Shown: positions 33,627 to 41,804 of the stretch, piece by piece | Layout of the letters: each line of letters starts with the position of its first letter | Numbering within the stretch: the stretch's first letter is position 1 | From: Streptomyces sp. NRRL F-5727 | GTDB taxonomy: Bacteria; Actinomycetota; Actinomycetes; Streptomycetales; Streptomycetaceae | DNA length: 64,000 nucleotides | Assembly: GCF_000719555.1 (NCBI RefSeq) | Contig: NZ_JOGX01000007.1 | Span: 1 to 64,000, forward strand | Direction of reading: 5' to 3' | Translations under genes and position numbers: made by a program | The notes under the pieces: generated by a model | Database searches by the model: none | What the model was told of the DNA's origin: nothing | What the model saw: the letters and a program-made list of their open reading frames with translations, nothing else

Positions 33627-34852
33627 AGACCGCGACCACGACGAGGGCCGGCCGCGTGACGTCCCTCGTCCGGAAGATCGAGGCCGGCACCCCGGCCCAC
33701 CGCGACCGGGCCGTGGACGGGCTGCGGGCCCTCGCGCTGCTCGCCGTGCCCACCGGGCACTGGCTGCTCGGCGGGTTCACCCTCTCCGCCGACGGCGCGA
33801 TCCACAACGCCTCCCCGCTCGCCGCCTTCGGCGCGCTCGCCCCGGCGAGCTGGATCCTCCAGATGCTGGGGATCTTCTTCCTGGTCGGCGGCTGCGCCTC
33901 CGTGCTGTCCTACCGGCGCCGGACCGGCACCACCCGGGCCTGGCTCGGCGGGCGGCTCGCCCGGCTCGGCCGGCCGGTGCTCGGCGTGACCGCCGTGTGG
34001 GCGGCGCTGCTGCCGCTGCTCCACCACGGCCTCGGCGTCCCGGTGGACACCCTGCGGACGGCGTCGACGCTGGTGATCCAGCCGCTGTGGTTCGTCGGGG
34101 TGTACACGGTGGTGACGGCGCTGACCCCGCTGTGCGTGCGGGCCGCGCGCCGGCTCGGGGTGTGGGCGGCGGCGCCGCTGCTCGGCTCGGTCGCCGTCGT
34201 CGACTTCCTGCGGTACGGCCCGTACGCGGACGCCGTGCCGTCCTGGCTGAGCCTGCTGAACATCCTGCCGGGCTGGCTCTTCGCGTACCAGCTCGGGGTG
34301 AGCTGGGGCGAGGGCCGGGTGAACCGCCGGCACGCGTGGGGGCTGCTGCTCGGCGGGGCGGCGCTCTTCGCCGGGCTGCTGCTGGTCTTCGGCTACCCGG
34401 CGTCGATGGTCGGCGTCCCCGGCGAGGCCCGCACCAACTCGCATCCGCCGTCGCTGCTGGTCCTGGCGCTCGCCGCCGCCCAGAGCGGGGCCGCGGTCCT
34501 GCTGCGGGACCGGCTCGGCCGGCTGCTGAGGCGACCAGCCCTGTGGGCTCCGGTCGTGGTGATCAACCTGTCGGCGATGACGATCCTGTGCTGGCACCAG
34601 ACCGCGATGCTCGCGGCGGCCGTCCCCGCCTCGTACCTGGGCGAGGTGCCCGGTCTCGTCGGGGCGCCGGACTCGGTCGGCTGGATCCTGGCCCGGCTGG
34701 CCTGGATGCCGGTCTTCGCCGGACTGCTCGTGCTCATCGGGCGGTACGCGCGCGGCTTCGAGTCGCCGTGGGCGCGCACCGGCCCGGCCCGCCGCACCCT
34801 CGCGGGCCTGCTCGCGGCCGGCTTCGCGGTCTTCGCCCTGGGCCTCGCGTGA
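33623..34852 (+). CDS. Membrane acyltransferase (acyltransferase family 3)
   Basis: A 409-residue protein with about ten membrane helices and the family 3 N-terminal pattern RAVDGLRALALLAVPTGHW, where the early His and Arg are typical of the O-acyltransferases that modify envelope sugars. A cytoplasmic basic loop (SYRRRTGTTRAWLGGRLARLGRP) follows helix 2. Translation is coupled to the hydrolase by an ATGA overlap, implying linked acyl addition and removal on the same surface molecule; this is inference. Confidence 0.85.
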   Translation: MKTATTTRAGRVTSLVRKIEAGTPAHRDRAVDGLRALALLAVPTGHWLLGGFTLSADGAIHNASPLAAFGALAPASWILQMLGIFFLVGGCASVLSYRRRTGTTRAWLGGRLARLGRPVLGVTAVWAALLPLLHHGLGVPVDTLRTASTLVIQPLWFVGVYTVVTALTPLCVRAARRLGVWAAAPLLGSVAVVDFLRYGPYADAVPSWLSLLNILPGWLFAYQLGVSWGEGRVNRRHAWGLLLGGAALFAGLLLVFGYPASMVGVPGEARTNSHPPSLLVLALAAAQSGAAVLLRDRLGRLLRRPALWAPVVVINLSAMTILCWHQTAMLAAAVPASYLGEVPGLVGAPDSVGWILARLAWMPVFAGLLVLIGRYARGFESPWARTGPARRTLAGLLAAGFAVFALGLA

Positions 34853-34881
34853 GGAGGCCCAGGGCGGCCCGGAGGGGGCGG

Positions 34882-35904
34882 TCAGACCTCGCGGGCGGCG
34901 GAGGTGAAGCTCATGTCCGGGTAGCGGTCGCCCGCCACCAGGTCCGCGAGGGGTTCGAGGGCGGCGAGCTCGGCCTCGGTGAGGGTGATGCGGGTGGCGG
35001 CGGCGTTCTCCGCCAGGCGGGACCGCTTGCGGGTGCCGGGGATGGGGACGACCGTCAGGCCGTGGACGGCGGCGCGCTGCTGCACCCAGGCGAGGGCGAT
35101 CTGCGCGGGCGTCGCCCCGTGCGCGGCGGCGATGGTGCGGACCGGGTCGAGGAGGGCCGCGTTCCGCTCGGCGTTCTCGCCGGTGAAGCGGGGCTGGTAG
35201 CGGCGGAAGTCGTTGCCCGCGAGGTCCTTGTCGGCGTCGGCGAAGGCGCCGGTGAGGAAGCCGCGGCCGAGCGGCGAGTACGGCACGAAGGTGACGCCGA
35301 GCTCGGCGGCGGCGGGCACGGCGGAGCGCTCGACGTCCCGGGAGAAGAGCGACCACTCCGACTGGAGGGCGGTGATCGGGTGGACGGCGTGCGCCTCGCG
35401 CAGCTCCGGCCCGGTGACCTCGCTCAGGCCGAGGTGGCGCACCTTGCCCTCGGCGACGAGTTCGGCCATCGCGCCGACGGACTCGGCGAACGGCACGGAC
35501 GGGTCGCGCCGGTGCATGTAGTAGAGGTCGATGGTGTCGGTGCCGAGCCGGCGCAGGCTGCCCTCGACGGACTTGCGGATGTAGGCGCGGTCGTTGCGGA
35601 CGCCGCGGTACGCGGGGCGCTCGGGGTCGCGTTCGATGGCGAACTTGGTGGCGAGGACGATCTCGTCCCGGTGGGCGGCGACGAAGGGGGCGAGGAACTC
35701 CTCGTTGGCCCCGTTGCCGTAGATGTCGGCGGTGTCGATCAGGGTGACGCCGGCCTCCAGGGCCGCGTCGAGGGTGTCCCGGGCGGCGGCCTCGTCGGTG
35801 TCGCCGTAGAACTCGCTGATGCCCATGGCGCCGAAGCCCTGGACGCCGGTCTCGGGGCCGTCCTCTCCGGGGCCGAGGCGTACGGTGTCGATCCTGTCGC
35901 TCAT
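34882..35904 (-). CDS. Aldo-keto reductase
   Basis: A 340-residue NADPH-dependent oxidoreductase of the AKR superfamily. The catalytic tetrad is visible: Asp in LIDTADIYG, Tyr four residues later, Lys in VLATKFAIE, and His in YYMHRRDP. The C-terminal NADP-binding loop is PIPGTRKRSRLAENAAA. Its ATG overlaps the stop of the MerR regulator (ATGA), so they form one operon controlled by that regulator. Substrate probably a reactive aldehyde, by analogy. Confidence 0.93.
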   Translation of the reverse strand: MSDRIDTVRLGPGEDGPETGVQGFGAMGISEFYGDTDEAAARDTLDAALEAGVTLIDTADIYGNGANEEFLAPFVAAHRDEIVLATKFAIERDPERPAYRGVRNDRAYIRKSVEGSLRRLGTDTIDLYYMHRRDPSVPFAESVGAMAELVAEGKVRHLGLSEVTGPELREAHAVHPITALQSEWSLFSRDVERSAVPAAAELGVTFVPYSPLGRGFLTGAFADADKDLAGNDFRRYQPRFTGENAERNAALLDPVRTIAAAHGATPAQIALAWVQQRAAVHGLTVVPIPGTRKRSRLAENAAATRITLTEAELAALEPLADLVAGDRYPDMSFTSAAREV

Positions 35905-36320
35905 GAGGAAGTGCCTCCGCAGATGGTGCCGTAGTGGTCGATCTTGAGGTCGAGCACGGCGAGCGTGGACTGGAGCTCGGCGATCCGGGACCGGACGTCC
36001 CGGCGGGTGGCCTCCAGGAGGGCCCGGCGCTCCGCGTGGGTGTGGGAGCCCTCGCGGACCAGCTCCGCGTACCGGACCATGTCCGCGACCGGCATCCCGG
36101 TGAGCCGCAGCTTGCCGACGAACTCCAGCCAGCCGAGGTCCCGTTCGGTGAAGCGCCGCTGCCCGGTGTGCGACCGGTCGACGTGCGGCATCAGGCCGAT
36201 CCGCTCGTACCAGCGCAGGGTGTGCGCGGTGAGCCCGGTCAGGGCGGCGACCTCGCTGATCGTGTAGCGGTCCTTCCGCGCGGACCCGGTCGTGCTCTCG
36301 ACGCTCTCGATCACGCTCAT
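35901..36320 (-). CDS. MerR-family regulator
   Basis: A 139-residue regulator. The HTH (residues 18-60) contains YTISEVAALTGLTAHTLRWYERIGL and a wing HTGQRRFTERDL. A dimerisation helix covers about 85-125. The short tail has one Cys (YGTICGG) and no metal-binding cluster, so an organic signal is more likely than a metal. It precedes and overlaps the aldo-keto reductase gene. A palindrome in the 51-base gap toward the divergent serine hydrolase is its likely operator. Confidence 0.92.
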   Translation of the reverse strand: MSVIESVESTTGSARKDRYTISEVAALTGLTAHTLRWYERIGLMPHVDRSHTGQRRFTERDLGWLEFVGKLRLTGMPVADMVRYAELVREGSHTHAERRALLEATRRDVRSRIAELQSTLAVLDLKIDHYGTICGGTSS

Positions 36321-36340
36321 GCCCCCACGCTAAAAGGTTG

Positions 36341-36350
36341 GAGTGCACTC
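36341..36350. promoter_or_regulatory. GAGTGCACTC palindrome, candidate MerR operator
   Basis: A perfect 10-bp palindrome central in the 51 bases between the MerR and serine hydrolase starts. On the minus strand TTGCTT and TTTAGC flank it as possible -35 and -10 elements, the position typical of MerR operators. Confidence 0.55.
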
Positions 36351-36371
36351 GAAGCAAGTAGGCTCGGGGTC

Positions 36372-37202
36372 ATGAAGAGCAGCATGGTGCCGAGCCTGGC
36401 GGCGATCGAGAACTGGCCCGTCCCCACCGCGGCGGCGGCCGTGGTCCGCGCCGACGGCACGGTGGCCGGCAGCCACGGGCCGACCGGGCACCGCTTCCCG
36501 CTCGCCTCGGTGACCAAGCCGCTGGCGGCGTACGCGGTGCTCGTCGCGTACGAGGAGGGGGCGATCGACCTCGACGAGCCGGCCGGTCCCGAGGGCGCGA
36601 CCGTGCGGCACCTGCTCGCCCACACCTCCGGGCTGGCCTTCGACGAGAACCGGGTCCAGGCCGCGCCGGGCGCCCGCCGGATCTACTCCAACACCGGCTT
36701 CGAGGTCCTCGGCGACCTGGTCGCCAAGGCGACCGACATCCCCTTCGCGGACTACCTCCACCAGGCGGTCCTGGAGCCGCTGGGCATGACGAGCACGTCG
36801 CTCGACGGCTCCCCCGCCAAGGACGCGGTGTCGACCGTGGACGACCTGGTGCGGTTCGCGGCCGAGGTGCAGGCGCCGCGGCTGCTCGACGCCCGTACGG
36901 TGCTGGACGCGATGACGGTGACGTACCCCGGTCTGACCGGCATCCTGCCCGGTTACGGGCACCAGCGGCCGAACGACTGGGGGCTCGGCTTCGAGATCCG
37001 GGGCGCCAAGGCCCCGCACTGGACCGGCACCACGTCCTCGCCGCGCACCTTCGGCCACTTCGGCCAGTCCGGCACCTTCCTGTGGATCGACCCGGACGTC
37101 CGGGCCGCCTGTGTGGCGCTGACGGACCGGGCCTTCGGGCCGTGGGCGATCGAGGCGTGGACCCCGTTCACGGACGCGGTCCTCGCCGACCTCCGCCGCT
37201 GA
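36372..37202 (+). CDS. Serine hydrolase of the beta-lactamase class C fold
   Basis: A 276-residue cytoplasmic (no signal peptide) enzyme. Catalytic motifs: S-x-x-K as SVTK near residue 46, Y-S-N near 107 and H-F-G near 232. The overall layout (AVVRADGTVAGSHGPTGHRFPLASVTKPLAAYA) fits class C/esterase EstB-type proteins rather than secreted penicillin-binding proteins. It shares a control region with the divergent MerR gene, hence perhaps the same stimulus. Substrate unknown. Confidence 0.88.
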   Translation: MKSSMVPSLAAIENWPVPTAAAAVVRADGTVAGSHGPTGHRFPLASVTKPLAAYAVLVAYEEGAIDLDEPAGPEGATVRHLLAHTSGLAFDENRVQAAPGARRIYSNTGFEVLGDLVAKATDIPFADYLHQAVLEPLGMTSTSLDGSPAKDAVSTVDDLVRFAAEVQAPRLLDARTVLDAMTVTYPGLTGILPGYGHQRPNDWGLGFEIRGAKAPHWTGTTSSPRTFGHFGQSGTFLWIDPDVRAACVALTDRAFGPWAIEAWTPFTDAVLADLRR

Positions 37203-37224
37203 CGCGGAGCCCCACCGGGCCCCG

Positions 37225-37845
37225 CTAGGGCTCGCAGGCCGTCGCGGGCAGGGCGCCGTCGGGGCCCGTGACGGTCACCTCGCGCGCGCCGGCGCGGTCG
37301 ACGGCGTACGCGGCCGTGCACACCAGCTGGGCGACCGCGCGCTCCGACAGCTCCTGGACCAGGAACGGCGTCCGGAGCCGGATCCCGCCCGCGTCCTCCG
37401 GCTCGACGCGGATCGGCTCCGTGCTCGCGGGCAGCTCGGTGGTGAGGCCCGCCTGGAGCTCGGCGCCGCCGGGGCCGGAGAGCAGGGCGGCGAGGACCTT
37501 CACGGTGGCCAGGCCCTGGACGTTCGGGTGGGTCAGGCCGATCTCGCGCCGGTCCGGGTGGTCGGGGTCCGCCGTCTCCCCGGACCCGGGGTCCGCCGTC
37601 TCCCCGGAGCCGGGGTGGGTGGTCTCCGGGACGGGGACGAAGGAGAGGCCGACGTCCCGGGCGACCGGCATCAGCTCGCCGCCGGGGCCGAGGAAGTAGA
37701 GCAGCATCCGGCCTTCGGGGACGGGCTGCACGTCGACCGTCGGCGCCTCGCCCGCCTCCACGACGTCGCTGCCCTGGATGCCGCAGCCGGCGAGCAGCGG
37801 AAGGGCGGCGGCGAGCAGGGCGATGAGCCCGGTGCGGCGCCTCAC
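37225..37845 (-). CDS. GerMN-domain lipoprotein
   Basis: A 206-residue lipoprotein: Arg-rich start and lipobox LLAGC with Cys near residue 20. Residues 100-206 resemble a GerMN domain (VKVLAALLSGPGGAELQAGLTTELP). A 27-base repeat inside encodes two DPGSGETA blocks. Its GTG overlaps the histidine kinase stop (GTGA), making it the third gene of a regulator-kinase-lipoprotein operon. LpqB, the partner of MtrAB in actinobacteria, also carries GerMN, so it may tune the kinase; this is inference. Confidence 0.8.
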   Translation of the reverse strand: MRRRTGLIALLAAALPLLAGCGIQGSDVVEAGEAPTVDVQPVPEGRMLLYFLGPGGELMPVARDVGLSFVPVPETTHPGSGETADPGSGETADPDHPDRREIGLTHPNVQGLATVKVLAALLSGPGGAELQAGLTTELPASTEPIRVEPEDAGGIRLRTPFLVQELSERAVAQLVCTAAYAVDRAGAREVTVTGPDGALPATACEP

Positions 37846-39446
37846 AGCGGGATCCTGACCGTGAAGACGGCGCCGCCGGCCGGATGGTTGGCGGCCTCGA
37901 CGGTGCCCCCGTGCAGCCGGACGTTCTCCTGGGTGATCGCCAGGCCGAGGCCGCTGCCGGCGGAGCGGGCGCGGGCCGGGTCGGCCTTGTAGAAGCGCTC
38001 GAAGACGTGCGGCAGGACGTCCGGGTGGATGCCGGGGCCGCGGTCGGAGACCTGGACGACGAGCGTGGCGTCGCCGCCGGCGTTCTCGTCGGCGTCGTCG
38101 ACGTACACCCGGACCGTGACGAGCGCCCGGCCGTGCCGCAGGGCGTTGCCGACCAGGTTGGCGACGACGACGTCGAAGCGGCGGGGGTCGAGGCGGGCCC
38201 GGATGCCCTCGCCGAGGGCGGCGTGGACCTGCTCCGGGTCGGTCCAGCGGCGGGCGGCGAGGGTCTTGCGGACGCAGTCGGCGACGTCGACCTCGTCGGT
38301 GTGGAGCTCGGCGGCGCGGGCGTCGAAGCGGGAGATCTCCATCAGGTCCTCGACCAGGACGGCGAGTTTGACGGTCTCGGCGCTGATCAGCCGGACCGCG
38401 CGGGCCGTGTCGCTGTCCAGGGCGCCGGCGTCCTCGTCGAGCACCTCGGTGACGGCGAGCATCCCGGCGAGCGGGGTGCGCAGCTCGTGGGAGACGTCGG
38501 AGGCGAAGCGGCGGGCGCGGGCCTCGGCGCGGCGCAGCTCGGTGACGGAGCGCTCCAGTTCGGCGGCGGACTCGTTGAAGGTGCGGGCCAGGTCGGAGAG
38601 TTCGTCGCTGCCCTTGGCGTGGATGCGGGTGTCGAGGCGGCCGCGGCCCATGCTGTGGGCGGCGTGGCGGAGTTCGCGGACCGGGCGGAGGACCCCTCGG
38701 GCGGCGAGCAGCGCCGGTATCAGGGCGATGGCGAGGGCGGGCAGGGCTCCGTCGCGGGCGGCGGTGAGCATGGCCTCGACGTTCGCCTCCTCCTCGCTCA
38801 GCTCCATGACGGCGTAGACGACGAGGCCGCTGGGCTGGGGGGCGATGCTCTTGTCGGCGTGGGTGCGGAAGACGGCGGGCACGGCCATCGTCAGATAGGG
38901 GGTGCCGTTCTTGACCACGCGCTGGAAGGAGGTGTGCGGGGTGCCCTCCCGCTGGTGGGCGCGGGCCCGCAGTTCCGGGGTGAGGACGGAGGAGACGGGG
39001 CGGTCGGTGGAGGAGACCCGGAGGGTGCCGTACTCGGCGTAGACCCGCCAGGTGCGGGGTTTGCCCTGGCGGGCCATGGTCCGGAGGGTGTCCTGGAGGG
39101 CTTCCTCCTCCAGGGGGAGGGCGACGTTGAGGGCGTCGACCTGCTCGCGGAAGGCGGAGACGGCGGTGTTCTGCGTCTGTTCCAGGATGGCGCTGCGGGC
39201 GGCCCGGTAGGTGAGGGCGGCGGTGGTGCCGCAGCCGACGGCGGCGACCAGGAGGAAGGCGAAGACCATCCGGGTGCGCAGGCCGAAGGGGCGGGGGCGG
39301 CGGAGCCGGGCGCGCGCCCGGCGCGGCGCGGCGGGCCCGTCGCCGGGTGCGGCGGTGGTGGTGTACGCGGTCCCCGCGGGGGCCCCGTCGCCGGGGTCCG
39401 CCGGGTCGGTCCCCGGCTTCTCGCGGGGGTGCACGCACGCCTTCAC
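37842..39446 (-). CDS. Sensor histidine kinase (HAMP/HisKA)
   Basis: A 534-residue kinase. A cytoplasmic N-terminal tail of about 55 residues, helix 1 near 60-80, an extracellular domain near 80-220, helix 2 near 232-250, then HAMP. HisKA has His in SDVSHELRTPLAG near 333, and HATPase has the N box VVANLVGNALRHG, G1 DRGPGI and G2 GSGLGLAI. The GTG start overlaps the stop of the response regulator. The extracellular domain is the probable envelope-stress sensor. It is not close enough to name as CseC, AfsQ2 or MtrB. Confidence 0.92.
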   Translation of the reverse strand: MKACVHPREKPGTDPADPGDGAPAGTAYTTTAAPGDGPAAPRRARARLRRPRPFGLRTRMVFAFLLVAAVGCGTTAALTYRAARSAILEQTQNTAVSAFREQVDALNVALPLEEEALQDTLRTMARQGKPRTWRVYAEYGTLRVSSTDRPVSSVLTPELRARAHQREGTPHTSFQRVVKNGTPYLTMAVPAVFRTHADKSIAPQPSGLVVYAVMELSEEEANVEAMLTAARDGALPALAIALIPALLAARGVLRPVRELRHAAHSMGRGRLDTRIHAKGSDELSDLARTFNESAAELERSVTELRRAEARARRFASDVSHELRTPLAGMLAVTEVLDEDAGALDSDTARAVRLISAETVKLAVLVEDLMEISRFDARAAELHTDEVDVADCVRKTLAARRWTDPEQVHAALGEGIRARLDPRRFDVVVANLVGNALRHGRALVTVRVYVDDADENAGGDATLVVQVSDRGPGIHPDVLPHVFERFYKADPARARSAGSGLGLAITQENVRLHGGTVEAANHPAGGAVFTVRIPL

Positions 39447-40126
39447 AGCGGTCCGAAGCGGTAGCCGAAGCCCCGCAGGGTCTGGATGTAGCGGGGGTCG
39501 CCGGGGGTGTCCTCGATCTTGGCGCGGAGCCGCCGCACGCAGGCGTCCACCAGCCGCGCGTCGCCGTGGTAGTCGTGCTCCCAGACGTGCTCCAGGAGCT
39601 GCTGGCGGCTGAAGACCTGTTCGGGGGCGGCGGTGAGGTGGAGCAGCAGCTTGAGCTCGGAGGGGGCGAGGGCGATCCGTTCGCCGTTCTTGGCGACGGT
39701 GAGGCCGGCCCGGTCGACGGCGAGGGCGCCGTGGTGCTCGACGGCGGGGCGGCCGCCGCCGGGCTCCTCGATGCGGCGCAGGACGGCCCGGATGCGGGCC
39801 TCGATGACCTCGGTGCGGGCGGGTTTGACGATGTAGTCGTCGGCGCCCGCCTCCAGGCCGACGACGACGTCGAAGTCGTCGCCGCGGGCGGTGAGCATGA
39901 TGATCGGGAGCTGGCTGTTCTCGCGGACCCGGCGGCAGACCTGGACGCCGTTCATGCCGGGCAGCATGAGGTCGAGCAGCAGCAGGTCGGGGCGGAACTC
40001 GCCGAGGGCGGCGAGCCCGGCCTCACCGGTGGCGGCGGTGCGGACCTCGTGCCCGCGGCGCCGGAGTCCGAGCTCGACGCCTTCGCGGACCGAGGGGTCG
40101 TCTTCGATGAGGAGCACGCGAGGCAT
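39443..40126 (-). CDS. OmpR-family response regulator
   Basis: A 227-residue regulator. The receiver has acidic DD near residue 9, phospho-Asp in LLLLDLMLPG near 52, and Lys in DDYIVKPAR near 102. The winged-helix DNA-binding domain covers residues 135-225 (LVDACVRRLRAKIEDTPGDPRYIQTL block). It is first in the three-gene operon and downstream of the MurJ gene on the same strand, so it may control envelope genes; regulation is inferred from position only. Confidence 0.94.
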   Translation of the reverse strand: MPRVLLIEDDPSVREGVELGLRRRGHEVRTAATGEAGLAALGEFRPDLLLLDLMLPGMNGVQVCRRVRENSQLPIIMLTARGDDFDVVVGLEAGADDYIVKPARTEVIEARIRAVLRRIEEPGGGRPAVEHHGALAVDRAGLTVAKNGERIALAPSELKLLLHLTAAPEQVFSRQQLLEHVWEHDYHGDARLVDACVRRLRAKIEDTPGDPRYIQTLRGFGYRFGPL

Positions 40127-40175
40127 TCGTGGAGTATCCCAAGGTCGGTGGCGGCCCCGGCGGGGCCCCCGGTGG

Positions 40176-41804
40176 TCAGGTCCGGCGGGTGAGCCGGGCG
40201 GCGGCGGCCGTCAGGAGGGCGGAGACCTCGGTGAGGCGCAGCGGCCGGGCGAGGGCGGCGAAAGCGCCGAGGACGGTGACCGCGCCGGCGAGACCGGAGA
40301 CGACGGCGCCGGCGGGGGCGGTTCCGTCGGCGACGAAGAGGCCGTAGCCGGCGGCGGGGACGGCGGCGGTCAGCAGCCGGCCGAGGGACCGGCCGTCCCC
40401 GTCGTCCTCGGCGGCGGGCAGGCGGCGCCGGAGGACGTGGGCGGTGAGTCCCCAGCCCGCCCAGAGGGCGAGCGAGTAGCCGGCGGCCATGCCGGTGACG
40501 GTCCAGTGGGTGGGCAGCCAGTGGGAGGCGGCGAGGGAGAGCAGCGCGTTCAGGCCGGCGATGACCAGGTTGAGCAGGAAGGGGGTGCGGGTGTCGCGGA
40601 GCGCGTAGAAGGCGCGGGTGCAGACGTACTGGCCGGAGAGGGCGACGAGGCCGGGGGCGAGTGCCGTCAGGGTCCAGGCCATGGCGCGGACGTCGGCGGC
40701 GTCGGTCGCGCCGTACCCGAAGACCAGCGACATCAGCGGGACGGCGAGGGCGAGGAGGGCGCAGGCGGCGGGGACGACGGCGGCCGCGGTGGTGCGCTGG
40801 GCGTAGCCGACGTCGCGGCGGACGGCGGCGAGGTCGCCGTCGGCGGCGGCGCCGCTCATCCGCGGCATGAGGGCGGTGACCAGGGAGACGGTGACGATGC
40901 CGTGCGGGACGGCCCACAGCAGGTAGGCGTTGTTGTACGCGGCGAGGCCGGCGCCGCCGGTGTCCGCGTCCGTGCCGGCGGAGGTGGCGACCCAGGTGGT
41001 GACCCAGTAGGCGGCCTGGTTGGTGAGGACGAGCAGGACGAGCCAGCCGGCGGCGCGCAGCGGGGCGGTGAGGCCGCTGCCGCGCCAGTCGAAGCGGGGG
41101 CGGAAGCGGAAGCGGGCGGCGCGCAGCGAGGGCAGCAGGGCGAGGGCCTGGGCGGCGATGCCGGCGGTGGTGCCCCAGCCGAGGAGCGCGGTCTCGCCGG
41201 CGGTGAGTTCGCCGCCGTCGCTGACGGCGAGGAAGAGGCCGAAGACGGCGACGACCACGACGTTGTTGAGGACCGGGGTCCACATCATGGCGCCGAACCG
41301 GCCGCGGGCGTTGAGGACCTGCCCGAGGAGGGTGAAGAGGCCGAGGAAGAGGATCTGCGGGAGGCAGGCGCGCGTGAAGGCGATCGTGAGGTCGCGCTGG
41401 CCGCCGGTGTAGTCGGTGTACGCGTCGACGAGGGCGGGCGCGGCGAGGACCGCGCCGGCGGTGAGGACGGTGAGGGCGAGGGCGCAGAGGGTGAGGAGGC
41501 GGTCGGTGTAGGCGGCGCCGCCGTCCTCGTGCTCCTTGGCGGCCTTGACGAGTTCGGGGACGAAGACGGCGTTGAGGGCGCCGCCGAGGAGGAGCATGTA
41601 GACGATGGTGGGCACGGAGTTGCCCACCGCGTAGCCGTCGGCGACCAGGCCCGCGCCGAGCGCGGCGGCGACGACGGCGGCGCGGACGAAGCCGGTGGCC
41701 CGGGAGACGATCGAGCCGGCCGCCATGAGGGCGCCGCTGCGCAGCGCGGACGGCTGCTTCCGCCGGTCCGGCGCGGGCGGCGCGAGGGTGGTGCCGGTGC
41801 TCAT
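40176..41804 (-). CDS. MurJ-type lipid II flippase
   Basis: A 542-residue MATE/MOP-superfamily membrane protein with about 14 helices. Key features are the MurJ-like N-terminus (GSIVSRATGFVRAAVVAAALG), the interior basic pair region (NARGRFGAMMWTPVLNN), and FVPELVKAAKE after helix 2. MurJ carries lipid II across the membrane for peptidoglycan synthesis. It is coupled by ATGA overlap to the FemX-type gene. Actinomycetes also have MviN fused to a kinase-like domain elsewhere, so this may be a second, accessory flippase. Confidence 0.88.
   Translation of the reverse strand: MSTGTTLAPPAPDRRKQPSALRSGALMAAGSIVSRATGFVRAAVVAAALGAGLVADGYAVGNSVPTIVYMLLLGGALNAVFVPELVKAAKEHEDGGAAYTDRLLTLCALALTVLTAGAVLAAPALVDAYTDYTGGQRDLTIAFTRACLPQILFLGLFTLLGQVLNARGRFGAMMWTPVLNNVVVVAVFGLFLAVSDGGELTAGETALLGWGTTAGIAAQALALLPSLRAARFRFRPRFDWRGSGLTAPLRAAGWLVLLVLTNQAAYWVTTWVATSAGTDADTGGAGLAAYNNAYLLWAVPHGIVTVSLVTALMPRMSGAAADGDLAAVRRDVGYAQRTTAAAVVPAACALLALAVPLMSLVFGYGATDAADVRAMAWTLTALAPGLVALSGQYVCTRAFYALRDTRTPFLLNLVIAGLNALLSLAASHWLPTHWTVTGMAAGYSLALWAGWGLTAHVLRRRLPAAEDDGDGRSLGRLLTAAVPAAGYGLFVADGTAPAGAVVSGLAGAVTVLGAFAALARPLRLTEVSALLTAAAARLTRRT

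Noticed and set aside
37560..37620. A regulatory repeat at 37.56 kb
   Set aside because: The 27-base duplication is in frame inside the lipoprotein gene and just doubles a DPGSGETA segment.
37842..40126. Naming the two-component pair CseBC, AfsQ1/Q2 or MtrAB
   Set aside because: Order and lipoprotein resemble all three loosely, but no defining neighbour (sigE, sigQ, full-size lpqB) is present.
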